From CAZWCE01 sp964632505 (GTDB lineage Bacteria > Planctomycetota > Planctomycetia > Pirellulales > Thermoguttaceae): a DNA stretch of 64,000 bases. Below, one piece after another: positions 1 to 9,861 of the stretch. Below the pieces are notes generated by a model. It was given only the letters and a program-made list of their open reading frames with translations. It had not been told where the DNA came from and did no database searches. The stretch spans positions 62,001 through 126,000 of the forward strand of contig CAZWCE010000009.1 of NCBI GenBank assembly GCA_964632505.1. The letters run 5' to 3'. The translations under genes and the position numbers were made by a program. Numbering within the stretch: the stretch's first letter is position 1; each line of letters begins with the position of its first letter.

Positions 1-2
1 CG

Positions 3-1667
3 CTCGGTCAAGGCAAGGAACGGATGATCGCCACTCGAATGGAATCGCTCGTGGAACTGCTCTCCGACGAACAGTTCACCAAAGCGATCGAAAATCAGGA
101 GGCGATCGAACAGGAACTTCGCCAACTTCTGCAACTGCTCGAGAGTGAAAACCGTTCGGATGAACGGAAATCGGAGAAGGAGCAGATCCGCCGCTGGCTC
201 CAACAGATCGACCAGTTGATCCACCGCCAGAAGAGCCTCAAGGGACGCACCGCGTCGAAGGAGTCGAAAGAGAAACTGGCCGAACAGCAGAAACAACTCG
301 GGGAAGAGACCGGAAAGCTCTCCGAGGAGATGTCGAAAGACCCCTCGGAAGATACCGGTTCCGACGAGCAGGAATCCGGGCCGTCGCCCCAGAGGGACGG
401 CGAAGAGAATCCGTCCGAATCGTCGGGCGAAGCGGACTCGTCGAAGCAGGGCGAATCCGGAGAGGGGAAGAAGGACGAATCGGAAAAGGAGGACTCTTCC
501 AAGCCGGAAGATCAAGAAACCTCCAATGCCGATGAGAAAGCTTCGGACCAAGAGGACGAGGATCCTTCGGGGAAGAAGAGCCGCGAGAAAAACGACGACT
601 CGAAACAGAGCGACGCCTCCCAAGATCCCTCTTCAAAGAAGTCTTCGTCGTCTCCTTCTTCATCGCCATCATCGAACGAGAAAGACAAGAAACAAAACAC
701 GCCGTCTTCGGAAACTCCCTCTTCCCCACAGCATCGGCAGGAAGAGGGCGAGTCGTCGAAGTCTCCCCCCTCCCCGACGCGGAAATCGCTCCAGGAAGCC
801 CAGCAGCGGATGCGAGCCGCCGAAGAAGCTCTCCGGAAGGCTCAGCGTGACGAGGCGGAAGAAGCTCAAGAGGAAGCGATCGCCGAACTCGAACGAGCCA
901 GGGCGGAACTGGCGGAGATCCTCCGTCAGCTTCGCGAGGAAGAGATGATGCAGTTGCTCGAATGGCTCGATGTACGTTTCGCGCGGATGCTCCGCATGCA
1001 AGAGAATGTCTTGCGTCAGACCCAAAGCCTTCGCAATGAAGCCGGGCTTCAGATGGCCGACGAAGGAACACCGAAAGAACATCTTCCCGAGCTTCTCCGA
1101 GATCCTCCGAAGCAAGCCGAGGAGGCTGAACCGCTCCCCCGGGAATTCCAAATACGCTCAAATCGGCTCAGTGCTGAGGAAAAAGCGATCGTGGAACAGG
1201 CGGACGCCGCCCTCTTGCTTCTGCGCGACGACGGGACCGCCCAGGCGATGGAGGAATCGCTCCAGCAGACGCGGTTCGACATGAGTGAGGTCGTCACCCG
1301 GTTCTCCGAAACGAAACTCGATCGGATCACCGTCGTCATTCAGCAGGACATCATCGAATCGCTCCGCGAGATGATCGAAGCGGTGCAAAAAGCGAAGAAA
1401 GATCAAGAAAAGAAACAACAAAAACCGCAGCAGAACAGCCGGCCGATGAAGCCGGGCGAACGTCCTCTGATCGATATTCTCGTCGAACTGAAGATGATCC
1501 GAACGATGCAGAAGAGAGTCAACGACCGCACCGAACGGTACGAGCAATATCCCCGACGTGACGCCGCCGACCGCCGGCGGTTGGCCAAAGCGGTCGAGGA
1601 GCTTTCCCGGCAGCAACGCCGCATCCATGAAATCCTTCACGATCTCGAAGTGGGAAGGAACCGATAA
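3..1667 (+). CDS. Low-complexity, coiled-coil-rich hypothetical protein (5' end outside window)
   Basis: The frame is open to the left edge (codons from base 3 read L-G-Q-G-K-E-R before the Met at 24), so the true start probably lies outside the window. From that Met, about residues 1-85 are charged and helical. Residues about 85-255 are an extreme Ser/Glu/Asp/Lys-rich tract likely to be disordered. Residues about 255-310 form an Ala/Glu/Arg heptad-like coiled coil, and the rest is helical and charged. No catalytic motif is visible. The stop overlaps the next gene's ATG by one base (TAATG), so the two are probably translationally coupled. The function is not recognised. The opposite-strand frames across the acidic tract are shadows of this repetitive composition. 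Confidence 0.8.
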   Translation, partial: LGQGKERMIATRMESLVELLSDEQFTKAIENQEAIEQELRQLLQLLESENRSDERKSEKEQIRRWLQQIDQLIHRQKSLKGRTASKESKEKLAEQQKQLGEETGKLSEEMSKDPSEDTGSDEQESGPSPQRDGEENPSESSGEADSSKQGESGEGKKDESEKEDSSKPEDQETSNADEKASDQEDEDPSGKKSREKNDDSKQSDASQDPSSKKSSSSPSSSPSSNEKDKKQNTPSSETPSSPQHRQEEGESSKSPPSPTRKSLQEAQQRMRAAEEALRKAQRDEAEEAQEEAIAELERARAELAEILRQLREEEMMQLLEWLDVRFARMLRMQENVLRQTQSLRNEAGLQMADEGTPKEHLPELLRDPPKQAEEAEPLPREFQIRSNRLSAEEKAIVEQADAALLLLRDDGTAQAMEESLQQTRFDMSEVVTRFSETKLDRITVVIQQDIIESLREMIEAVQKAKKDQEKKQQKPQQNSRPMKPGERPLIDILVELKMIRTMQKRVNDRTERYEQYPRRDAADRRRLAKAVEELSRQQRRIHEILHDLEVGRNR

Positions 1668-2875
1668 TGATTTCTGCACCTTTTTATCGATATCTCATGA
1701 TTCTCGGCCCAATGGCTCGTCCGCTCATCTTCGCGGCTTCGATCCTGTTCATGGTAATGAGTGACGCGGTCATCGCAGACGCCGCACAACGATGGCGACC
1801 GCAAGATCCGCTCGCTTACGACGCCCCCCCCACCGAAGAAAAGCTACAAAAGGGGCATGTCGAAAAGAAAAAGAATCCGAAGCCGGAACAAACGTTCCAA
1901 CCGCCCGAAGAGATGTCGCTGAAGGAGATGCGCCGGGTCCTGCTTCGATGGATGACCGAACGCGGGATCGATGAAAAGAAGCGGTTGGACATTCTCGCCC
2001 GCTGGGAAACGCAGCTCGAAGGCGATCCCGGCGACGAGACACGTCTTCGGGAGACGCTGCATACCGCGGCCCGGATTTCCGAACACATTCCGCGGTTCCT
2101 CGCCGCGTGCGACGAACTCATCTGGGACCCACCTTCGATGGGCGCCGCCGAGCTGCCGGAGTTCGAAACGTTGAGGGAAGACGAACTACCGCCGTCGGTG
2201 GAGTCGCACTTGAAGCTCTATCTCGCGTGGCGGCTGGTGCAGGCGAATCTCTACGACGAAGCGTGGGACCTCTTGGAAAACCGCCCCACCGAACCTTGCC
2301 TCGCTCCCTCGATCCTGCTCTTCTGCCGAGCCGTCGCCGCCCATCGATTGCTGTTGGAAAAGGAAAGTCTCGAGGCCCTGGATGTTCTGAATTCCGGAGA
2401 AACCGAGGCATCGCGCCGGCACCAGGAACTCGCGAGGTTGATGGAAGAGGACTTGAAACGCCTCAAGAAGGATAGTCCCGAGCACATCTCGCGCCGCATG
2501 GAGGACATCGAACGCCGCCTCGGATTCGGTCGCACCGGCGAGAAGGTCCAAGAAGTGGAGAAAGGCGTGATCGACTCGCTCGACAAACTGATCCAACAAA
2601 TAGAGGATCAGGTGCAGCAACAACAGCAACAACAGCAGCAACAGTCGATGCCCTCGAAAAACGCGCAGTCACAGCCCGCCGAGTCGAGCCGGATTCTGCG
2701 CGGCAAGGGCCCTGGGCGGGTGGACAAACGCGACATTGGCAGCGGAAGCGGTTGGGGCGACCTTCCGCCGAAGGAACGCGAAAAAACCCTACAACAGATC
2801 AATCGCCAATTCCCTTCGCATTACAGGACCATCATCGAGCAGTACTTTCGCAAGATGGCCGCCGAGGAAGAATAG
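1667..2875 (+). CDS. Secreted or periplasmic hypothetical protein with polyglutamine run
   Basis: A protein of 402 aa that starts inside the previous stop codon (TAATG overlap), indicating an operon. The N-terminus has a hydrophobic stretch (about residues 8-38, ending near V-I-A-D-A-A), consistent with a signal peptide or anchor. The body is helical and charged. A run of ten glutamines (residues about 317-326, bases 2615-2644) is followed by a Ser/Gly-rich linker and a C-terminal helical segment rich in E, Q and R. No enzyme motif is seen. The close pairing with the preceding coiled-coil protein suggests a joint envelope-associated role, but that is inference. Confidence 0.8.
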   Translation: MISAPFYRYLMILGPMARPLIFAASILFMVMSDAVIADAAQRWRPQDPLAYDAPPTEEKLQKGHVEKKKNPKPEQTFQPPEEMSLKEMRRVLLRWMTERGIDEKKRLDILARWETQLEGDPGDETRLRETLHTAARISEHIPRFLAACDELIWDPPSMGAAELPEFETLREDELPPSVESHLKLYLAWRLVQANLYDEAWDLLENRPTEPCLAPSILLFCRAVAAHRLLLEKESLEALDVLNSGETEASRRHQELARLMEEDLKRLKKDSPEHISRRMEDIERRLGFGRTGEKVQEVEKGVIDSLDKLIQQIEDQVQQQQQQQQQQSMPSKNAQSQPAESSRILRGKGPGRVDKRDIGSGSGWGDLPPKEREKTLQQINRQFPSHYRTIIEQYFRKMAAEEE

Positions 2876-2968
2876 CGTTCCATGCGGATCGTCCTCTCAC
2901 GATGTTCCCCGGGCACATATCATGATGATGCATCCTTCATCTAGGGGCACACGATGGTCGTGCATCCG

Positions 2969-4408
2969 TCAAGGCATCGGATACCGTGTCGGCATTTGGA
3001 CATCGTAGGCGCGCCATTTCTCAATGAGCGACTTGAGTTTCTCGGGTTCTTTTTCCGCGAGGTCCTCACTTTCGTCGATATCCTCGGCCAGATGATAAAG
3101 CTCCCATTGGCGGGAAATCGGCGGATTACGAACCAGCTTCCAATCGCCCGAGCGTAGGGCCGTTCGATTGCCCTGCCGCCAGTAGAGCGTCTGGTGGGGC
3201 GGCTCCTCTTTTTTTCCGAGCAGATAGGGGAGCAAGTTCACCCCATCGCGTCGGCGGGGTTGCGGGTCCTTCTCTCCGGCGGCCGCCAACGCGGTCGGGT
3301 AGATATCCAGCGAGGAAACGGGGCGGGGGTACTTCCCGCCTTCGGGCAAAACCTTCTTCCACTGCACGAAAAACGGGATTCGAATTCCCCCTTCGTACAG
3401 GTGCCCTTTTTCGCCGCGCAAGGGCAGGTTGCTCGAGGTGAGTTCCCGGGTGGGACCGCCGTTGTCGCTGAGGAAAAAGACGAGAGTATTTTCTTCCAAT
3501 CCCAATTCCCGGAGTGTTTTCATCACATCCCCGACGGCGTCGTCCATGCAGGCGAGCATCGCCGCGAAAATCCGACGATGCACATCGTCGATCTCCGAAA
3601 ACCGTTCCATGTCTTCCAATTTACACTGAAGTGGACTATGCACCGCGTTAAACGCCAGATAGAGAAAGAACGGCCGCTTTCGGGTCCGGCGGATGAAATC
3701 GGTTGCCTCGCGGGCGAAAGCATCGGTCAGATATTCCTCCTCCACCACCGGCTGGCCTCCACGATAGATCGGGTTGCAGGCATCATAGGCCGGTTCGTGA
3801 TGTCCCATATGCGTCGAGAGGACGAGATTGCCGACCTGCCAGCGACCGAGAGTCCCATCGGGCAAGCGATGGCGGCGGAGCATCGTCACGACACCCTCAT
3901 ACGGCGGTGGAACAAAAAAATGTCCCTCGTGCAGAAAACCGAAGAACTCCTCGAAACCACGAAAGAGCGGATAATACGACGCCGTCCCACCCAGATGCCA
4001 TTTGCCGACAAGAGAAGTCGCGTAGCCGCTTCTTTCCAAGGCATCGGCCAGGGTCGTCTCCGAAAGCGGCAGGCCCAGTTTCGGATCCTCGTTGCGCATT
4101 CCCACGGGATTGAACTCATAGCCGAAACGGGCGGGGATGCGACCGGTCAGAAGCCCGGCCCTCGAAGGACTACAATACGCGGCCGTCACGTAGGCATTGG
4201 TACACCGAATCCCACCGTCGGCAAGGTCGTCGAGATGCGGGGTGGGAATCTCGCGGGGATCGTCGTCGGGAAAACGAAGTTCTCCGTATCCCAAATCATC
4301 GGCAAACAATATAATGATATTCGGGCGTTCACTATCTGCCGCAAAGAGCATCGGACGGCAAAAGAGCATCACTCCCACCATCACCATCAGATGGAACGTG
4401 GACTTCAT
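2969..4408 (-). CDS. Arylsulfatase-type sulfatase (formylglycine-dependent), exported
   Basis: A hydrolase of sulfate esters (S1 sulfatase family), probably acting on sulfated polysaccharides or glycans. From the ATG at 4408 (479 aa) there is a signal peptide (residues 1-24, ending F-A-A), then the metal-binding F-A-D-D-L-G motif near residue 36, and the signature C-S-P-S-R at residues 79-83. Cys79 in that motif is the residue converted to formylglycine. Further landmarks are G-K-W-H-L-G and a C-terminal D-N-G-G segment. This start is preferred over upstream in-frame codons because GGAGGAA lies seven bases upstream and it leaves a clean signal peptide. It lies 170 bases downstream of ispD on the same strand. 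Substrate cannot be read from sequence; planctomycetes usually carry many paralogues. Confidence 0.93.
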   Translation of the reverse strand: MKSTFHLMVMVGVMLFCRPMLFAADSERPNIIILFADDLGYGELRFPDDDPREIPTPHLDDLADGGIRCTNAYVTAAYCSPSRAGLLTGRIPARFGYEFNPVGMRNEDPKLGLPLSETTLADALERSGYATSLVGKWHLGGTASYYPLFRGFEEFFGFLHEGHFFVPPPYEGVVTMLRRHRLPDGTLGRWQVGNLVLSTHMGHHEPAYDACNPIYRGGQPVVEEEYLTDAFAREATDFIRRTRKRPFFLYLAFNAVHSPLQCKLEDMERFSEIDDVHRRIFAAMLACMDDAVGDVMKTLRELGLEENTLVFFLSDNGGPTRELTSSNLPLRGEKGHLYEGGIRIPFFVQWKKVLPEGGKYPRPVSSLDIYPTALAAAGEKDPQPRRRDGVNLLPYLLGKKEEPPHQTLYWRQGNRTALRSGDWKLVRNPPISRQWELYHLAEDIDESEDLAEKEPEKLKSLIEKWRAYDVQMPTRYPMP

Positions 4409-4579
4409 CGGCATTTCCTCCATACGCTCGTTGATGAGGACCGCTTCCGGGACCTCAAGTATCAAGGCCCCCCTTTCGACTCTACTTGAACCGAATCGGC
4501 CAGGGAAATCCACTTGCGGGAGGCGGGTCAAAAAGAAACAAGCTGTGCCTTAGGGAAAGCGAAATGAGAGAACACATGT

Positions 4580-5320
4580 TCATCGCCAGAAATCATCTCC
4601 GGCGAACGGGTGATGCGGCCCTTCCAATTTCGGTTTGGGAAGAAGCGCGAGCATCTTTTCGGCAAGTTTCAGATCGGTTTTGGTCGTGATCTTCAGATTT
4701 CTTCGATCACAGGGCACGATCCGCACCGGATGCCCCGCTCTTTCCACCAATTGGGCATCGTCGGTGGCGGCGAAGCCTTCCCGCTTTTCATAGGCCTCCT
4801 CGAACCAATCCCGTCGAAAAACCTGCGGGGTTTGAGCTTCCCAGAGGTTGTCGCGGGCGACCGTCTCCTGAATCACATGCTGGGCGTCGACTCGTTTCAA
4901 GGTTCCCACCACCGGCGTGGCCAACATCGCCGCACCATGCTTTTTCGCTGCATCGAAAACCTGCTCGATCCAAATCTCCGAAAGGCAGGGACGGGCGGCG
5001 TCGTGCACGGCGACCAGGTCGACCTCCTCCCTCAGATGGGAGACGGCGTTCTCGATCGAATCGGCCCGCTCCGCGCCACCTTCCACCAGAGTGACTTCGA
5101 GAAACGCCAAGTTCGAGGCGAATCGGCTGAGGAACATTTCTCGATCCTCCGGCGCAATGACCACCAGAACTTGCACGACCTCTTTTTGTTGGAGGAATTT
5201 TTCCGTACTGAACAACCAGACAGATCGATTGTTCAACATGGCGAACGGCTTCTTCGTGTGCCTGTCCTGGAACCGCCGGCTACTTCCCGCCGCGGCGATA
5301 ATGACCCCGATTTTCGTCAC
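4580..5320 (-). CDS. ispD: 2-C-methyl-D-erythritol 4-phosphate cytidylyltransferase
   Basis: Catalyses CTP + MEP to CDP-ME in the cytosolic MEP pathway of isoprenoid synthesis. The 246-aa length suits the family. Motifs in order: nucleotide-binding G-V-I-I-A-A-A-G-S-S-R-R-F at the N-terminus with K-K-P-F after it, G-G-A-E-R-A-D-S-I near residue 80, V-H-D-A-A-R-P near residue 104, A-T-D-D-A-Q-L-V-E near residue 188, and N-L-K-I-T-T-K-T-D-L near the C-terminus. The start is GTG at 5320, sharing four bases (GTGA) with the stop of the dehydrogenase gene upstream and preceded by AAGGAG, so the two are translationally coupled. The partner makes no obvious pathway sense with ispD. Confidence 0.95.
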   Translation of the reverse strand: MTKIGVIIAAAGSSRRFQDRHTKKPFAMLNNRSVWLFSTEKFLQQKEVVQVLVVIAPEDREMFLSRFASNLAFLEVTLVEGGAERADSIENAVSHLREEVDLVAVHDAARPCLSEIWIEQVFDAAKKHGAAMLATPVVGTLKRVDAQHVIQETVARDNLWEAQTPQVFRRDWFEEAYEKREGFAATDDAQLVERAGHPVRIVPCDRRNLKITTKTDLKLAEKMLALLPKPKLEGPHHPFAGDDFWR

Positions 5321-6720
5321 CCGCTACTCCTTTCCAGCATGATGGCATGGGGGCGTGGAATGTCCCCCGAAGCACCGACCAGCGGCCCTCTTCCCTCAAG
5401 CCACCCGCATATCCGATCGTTCGCTTCAAAACGCTTCCCCAGCGGTCGCAGGAAGTCGAGGTATTCCCGCCTCTGCAAGTCCGTCAAACGACGGTACCAG
5501 TGGACCAGCCCACCGCGTTCGCCGGGGAACCCAAGCCCGAACACCACAGCCCGATCGCAATCTTCGAGTCGATCGGTAATGCGATCCTCGATGATCCGCG
5601 CCCCTTCGAGCAACATCGCCCCGATCAGTCGACGCGCCACCTCTTCGTCATCGGGTCGAAGGCGCCCCGAGTCTTTTCCGAGGCGAGTTCGGACCATCTC
5701 TTCGACTTCCGGGTCGATCGTTCCCGGTTTTTCCCAAAGTGCGTCGCGGTCGTAGAGCAGGAATCCCCGCCCCACTTTACGGCCCAACCTACGTGCGAGC
5801 ACCATCTCGACAAGCAGTTCCGAATCGACCGAACGTTCCGGAAAAGCCTTCCGCAACACGCTCCCTGCATGCAGGGTGACATCCAACCCGATTTCGTCCA
5901 TGATCCGCAGGGGACCGGCCCACATGCCGAATTCCACGGGCACCCGCTCCAATTGTTCCAGTGTGGCTCCGTCGCCGAGGAGAGCAAACGCCTCGCTCAG
6001 GTAAGGATTCAAAAGCCGATTGACTAGAAAACCGGGGCCGTCGCGAACCAAAAGCGGTCTTTTCTCGATCGCCAACGCATGTCGCCGGGCCACTTCCAGA
6101 ATCTCCATTCCCGTTCTTTTTCCCCGGATGATCTCCACCAAGGAACGTTTCCGAACCGGGTGGAAAAAATGGAAGCCGCAAAATCGCTTTGCATCGGGGA
6201 CCGCATCGGCCAACTGATCGATTTCAATGGTCGACGTGTTCGTAAAAAGAAATGCATCGGGTGAGATGATTTTTTCGATGGCCCGATAAACTTTCTGCTT
6301 CGCGCGGAGCTTCTCCGGAATCGTTTCGAGAATCACGCGACACGAGCCGACATCGTCGATCCGGTCGGTACAAAATAGAAGATCTTCCGCGTTCGGTTTC
6401 TTTTGAGCATCGGAAGAAGTGCCCTCGGAGTCTGCCTCACATTGCTGGAGTTCTAACTCCCGCTTCACCCGCGAGGCGCTCTTATCGAGGACTTCCGTAG
6501 AGACATCGTAGAGCACAACCTGGAAACCGCTTTTCAAGTAGGTCGCGGCGATCGCGGTTCCCATCATTCCCGCGCCGAGAATCGCGACTTTTTCTTTCGG
6601 CGTCCCAAGCGGCTCATGGTCGAGAGCCCCATCGGATTCCAGACTTCGCAAATAAGCTGCCGATTCGCTCTTCTCACGTGAGGTGGGCTTTTGCAGAATA
6701 CTGAAATCAGAATTCTTCAT
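5317..6720 (-). CDS. 3-hydroxyacyl-CoA dehydrogenase (FadB/FadJ C-terminal-half type)
   Basis: NAD-dependent oxidation of 3-hydroxyacyl-CoA to 3-ketoacyl-CoA. The 467-aa protein has a Rossmann motif G-A-G-M-M-G at residues 49-54, then T-S-T-I-E-I and F-H-F-F-H-P-V with the expected catalytic His. It also has R-D-G-P-G-F-L-V-N-R-L at the start of the C-terminal helical domain, and this domain appears twice, as in multifunctional FadB. There is no enoyl-CoA hydratase domain, so it is a stand-alone dehydrogenase. An N-terminal extension of about 40 residues precedes the nucleotide fold. It could instead act on 3-hydroxybutyryl-CoA. The downstream gene ispD overlaps it by four bases. Confidence 0.9.
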   Translation of the reverse strand: MKNSDFSILQKPTSREKSESAAYLRSLESDGALDHEPLGTPKEKVAILGAGMMGTAIAATYLKSGFQVVLYDVSTEVLDKSASRVKRELELQQCEADSEGTSSDAQKKPNAEDLLFCTDRIDDVGSCRVILETIPEKLRAKQKVYRAIEKIISPDAFLFTNTSTIEIDQLADAVPDAKRFCGFHFFHPVRKRSLVEIIRGKRTGMEILEVARRHALAIEKRPLLVRDGPGFLVNRLLNPYLSEAFALLGDGATLEQLERVPVEFGMWAGPLRIMDEIGLDVTLHAGSVLRKAFPERSVDSELLVEMVLARRLGRKVGRGFLLYDRDALWEKPGTIDPEVEEMVRTRLGKDSGRLRPDDEEVARRLIGAMLLEGARIIEDRITDRLEDCDRAVVFGLGFPGERGGLVHWYRRLTDLQRREYLDFLRPLGKRFEANDRICGWLEGRGPLVGASGDIPRPHAIMLERSSG

Positions 6721-6772
6721 GAGGACCGATTCCCTTCACATTCGAATCTTCCTGTTGAAATCTTAGAACGTG

Positions 6773-6826
6773 TTTTGAAAAACGCCTTGTCCGCGAGAGC
6801 GAGCGAGACGAACGTCCGACAAGGCG
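6773..6826. repeat. Inverted-repeat hairpin in intergenic region
   Basis: CGCCTTGTC (6783-6791) pairs with GACAAGGCG (6818-6826) across a 26-base loop. It is preceded by TTTTGAAAAA. Similar words (GTTGAAAAA, CGTCCGACAAGG) occur near 15.4 and 23.1 kb, so it may belong to a degenerate dispersed repeat. It lies in the 285-base gap between the dehydrogenase and HEAT-repeat genes. There is no T-run, so it is not a clear terminator. Confidence 0.4.
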
Positions 6827-7005
6827 ACCGAAACAGGCGAATCCAGAGAGATTCGTCGATGCAGGTCAACGCAGACGGCATGCGTCGCGGGCGCTCGCAG
6901 CCCGAATGGGAATTTCAAAAAAAGTACATTGGATACATCTTCCCATGTTTTCCGAGAAGATCAAGCCTGGTGGGGAACGTGTGAGACTCTTTTTTCCGTA
7001 GTGGG

Positions 7006-9768
7006 TCAGGTGGTCGGCGCGTCATACTTTTCACGATACCACTTTTTCCAATGCTCCACTTGCTCCTGTGTCCCCAGCGGCAAACCATTATGCCCCCGAT
7101 GAAAATCCTTGCCGACAATCTTCTCCAAACTCTCGAGCGAAGCACTGCGAATACTGCCGTTTTCTTCCAACATCGTCATCAAGAGGGGAACCTGCTCCGG
7201 TTTGCCGACGTCTCCGATCGCGCGGATCGCCTTCAACTTCAGCATGTCGTTCTCCGAATGGACGAAATGCCGCATCGTCTCGAAACCGGAAGGATCTCCC
7301 AAACGGCAAAGCGCCGTGGCCGCTTCCACCACGATCGAATTCTGGGAATGCAGCAACATACGTTTCAGGGGCTCCCGATCATCAAGCCTTCCCCGTCGAC
7401 CGAGAGAACGAATCGCCTCTTCGATGACCGACACACTCGGATCCTCCAGCAGCGCAATCAACCGATCGGTTGAGGTGTCGTCGGAAAACATCACCAACAG
7501 CCGCGAAGCCCGTTTTCGGACTGAGGGAGAGGGATGCCCCGAAGCCATTCCTGCCAATTGCGCGACCGATTCATACGGATGCCCCTCCAACGCTTCGAGT
7601 ACCGAAGCAAGAGTGAGTTCATCGGTTTCATCGATGCAATGCTGATAAATCCGATCCACTGCGATCGGGTGGAAGGCTTCCCGGTCGGTCGCCTCACCCA
7701 ACCGTCGGGCCGCCTGACGTCGCGTGCGGAGCTCGTCGCTTGCGAGTTCCTCGATGCTCACGAAAAGCGAATCTTTTTCGCAAAGAACTTCGGAAAAGAC
7801 TTCACCAGGAATAGGATACCCCTGCTCACTGGCACGTCGGAGCGTCGCCATCAATTCCTCCTGTTCCATACGAGCGAGAAGGAGTCGAGCATCTTCCCGG
7901 CGGGATTCGGGATTCGCCGGATCGACCATGCGTCGGATCCATTGCTTGACTTCGGAAAGCCGTTCCGGCGTGACTGCCACCGCCGACTCCGGCATATCCG
8001 ACTTCTGTCCTCCCGGCAGCGGTAGATTTCCCGAGAGCACTTCTCGATGAAAAGCATCCTTGATCGCTTCGAGCTCTTCTTCTCTCTGACTGGCGAAGGC
8101 ATCGTAAGGAAAACGTTCCGCCCCGGGCCACTGCCGGGCAAGCCGTTCGGCCGCTACTTTCCGCGTCATCAAGGTCGGCATCGCCATCGCCTCCAATAGA
8201 AGCGGCCCTCCCCGAACCACCGGCCAGTGAGCAACGGCACGCACCGCCTCAATCTGCACCTGGGGTGAAGAATCTTCGACCAGTTCCCGAAAGAGATTCT
8301 CCGTCTTCCGATCGACGCGGTAACGCAGCGCCCGGGCGACCATTGCGCGCACATCGGCATCCTGGTCGTCGCTCATCCGGTAGACCAGATCATACTCCCC
8401 CACTTCGGTCAACGCCCGGACCGTCGCCGCCCGAACGGCGGCGTTTGAATCATCGCATAACCGGCGGAGCGTCTCGATGGCTTCTTTTCCGCCGTACTCC
8501 CCGAGACCGAGAATCGCGGCCTCCTTGACCTCCATCATCCTGTCACGCAGGCCGATTTTGAAGTAACGCAACGCCTCCGGCGGACGCCAGGCCCCCAGCG
8601 TCTTCATGACAGCCGCACGAATGCGAGCATCGGCATCGGCGTGCCCTCGGACGATCTCTTCAGGGAGTGTCGGCTTTCCTCCGGTCCCATCCTCTTCCGC
8701 TTCGGGGGGATGTTGCTGCCAGATGCGGGTCGCCATCCAGCGTATCTCCGGGCTCCGGCTCCCGAGCGCGAGCTTGAAGACTTCATTTTCGTACGGTTTT
8801 TGATGCTCCGCCAGTGCCAGCAGTATCTCTTCCTCGAGACTGGGAACGGCTCGACGGTCGGGGGTGTCGCGGTCGGGGTGGGAATTGAACTTTTTGAAAA
8901 ATTCGGACAGATCCTCCACGGCCGTCTCCTGCAAGAGCCCCAAAGCCTCGACGGTCGCGTTGCGCATTTTCAGCGATAGCGACGGAGACTGCACTCCTTC
9001 GAGCAACACTTCCCTGCCGGAGGCGTCTCCCTGCCTCGCCAGGACGATAGAGGCGTTGCAAGCGAGGACCATCTCCTCAGCTCCGAGAAAGCGATTGGCC
9101 TCGGGACGCTCGCCGTCGCCGAGCCGCATCCATTCTTCGATTCCGCCGTGATACCATCGCCACTTCGAAATGGGCGTTTCGATTTGGCCGGCCTTCCAAC
9201 GATCCAATTCGAGATTCTCGCACCAAAGATCTTCGGTCAGCACCTTTCGGGCATCGGCCAGGCGACGTTCGGAAAACCGCGGTTGCGGCTCCTCCGCAGG
9301 AGAATGCGTTTCTTCCGACGCCGGTTCCGACTCACCGGCAATGTCGGGGGAGGGCGACCCAAGAGGATCTGCTTGCCGGGAAGCGAGCGTGTCTTCCGCC
9401 AATCCGGCACCGGAAGGAGCCGGACTCTTTGTTTCATGGACCTGTTGGACGGAAGTGGCGAAAGAAGCTGGAGGCGACTCATCAAGAGTCGTTGGGAGTT
9501 GCGGTTCGTTTTCTAACCGCTCGGCAGCCGATTCGTTCCACCGGGAAAGCAGCGACGCTTCGAAGTAAGGCGTTTGCAAAGAGCAGCCGGCGGCGAACAG
9601 GAAAAGCATCCCCGCTCCGAGAAGCGATCGACCGACGGCGTCCGGGGTCCGGAAAACAGCTGAGACTGAAGATCGAGAAACGTCCCACTTTCGGGACGGC
9701 GCATCGGACAGCGGGCACGGCGCACCAGGCGCACGGCCGAACAATCGTCTAGCGTCCTGCTGATGCAT
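7006..9768 (-). CDS. HEAT-repeat lipoprotein
   Basis: A protein of 920 aa starting at the ATG at 9768 (AAAGGA just upstream; the TTG 18 bases earlier is less likely). After a basic N-region of about 45 residues a hydrophobic stretch ends in a lipobox-like F-A-A-G-C, predicting lipidation at Cys62. A Pro/Ser/Ala/Glu-rich linker follows (about 75-170). The rest is tandem HEAT/PBS-lyase-type helical repeats, seen in phrases such as V-R-A-A-T-V-R-A-L and I-R-A-A-V-M-K-T-L-G. HEAT repeats form protein-binding solenoids, so this is probably an envelope scaffold. It lies 93 bases downstream of another HEAT-like gene and probably shares its promoter. The binding partner is unknown. Confidence 0.85.
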   Translation of the reverse strand: MHQQDARRLFGRAPGAPCPLSDAPSRKWDVSRSSVSAVFRTPDAVGRSLLGAGMLFLFAAGCSLQTPYFEASLLSRWNESAAERLENEPQLPTTLDESPPASFATSVQQVHETKSPAPSGAGLAEDTLASRQADPLGSPSPDIAGESEPASEETHSPAEEPQPRFSERRLADARKVLTEDLWCENLELDRWKAGQIETPISKWRWYHGGIEEWMRLGDGERPEANRFLGAEEMVLACNASIVLARQGDASGREVLLEGVQSPSLSLKMRNATVEALGLLQETAVEDLSEFFKKFNSHPDRDTPDRRAVPSLEEEILLALAEHQKPYENEVFKLALGSRSPEIRWMATRIWQQHPPEAEEDGTGGKPTLPEEIVRGHADADARIRAAVMKTLGAWRPPEALRYFKIGLRDRMMEVKEAAILGLGEYGGKEAIETLRRLCDDSNAAVRAATVRALTEVGEYDLVYRMSDDQDADVRAMVARALRYRVDRKTENLFRELVEDSSPQVQIEAVRAVAHWPVVRGGPLLLEAMAMPTLMTRKVAAERLARQWPGAERFPYDAFASQREEELEAIKDAFHREVLSGNLPLPGGQKSDMPESAVAVTPERLSEVKQWIRRMVDPANPESRREDARLLLARMEQEELMATLRRASEQGYPIPGEVFSEVLCEKDSLFVSIEELASDELRTRRQAARRLGEATDREAFHPIAVDRIYQHCIDETDELTLASVLEALEGHPYESVAQLAGMASGHPSPSVRKRASRLLVMFSDDTSTDRLIALLEDPSVSVIEEAIRSLGRRGRLDDREPLKRMLLHSQNSIVVEAATALCRLGDPSGFETMRHFVHSENDMLKLKAIRAIGDVGKPEQVPLLMTMLEENGSIRSASLESLEKIVGKDFHRGHNGLPLGTQEQVEHWKKWYREKYDAPTT

Positions 9769-9861
9769 GGCAAATCCTTTTGCCAAAAAAGGGGAAACGC
9801 TTCGGAGCTGGCAACGGGGTCCATCGAAGGCGGGCGGAGGAAGAATCCCCCGAGGGAACCA

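Noticed and set aside
95..1679. Several long minus-strand frames opposite the Ser/Glu-rich gene
   Set aside because: They mirror a low-complexity, codon-repetitive sense gene and have no family match.
3194..4489. 431-codon plus-strand frame opposite the sulfatase
   Set aside because: Shadow of the sulfatase; the minus-strand frame holds the C-S-P-S-R signature, signal peptide and ribosome site.
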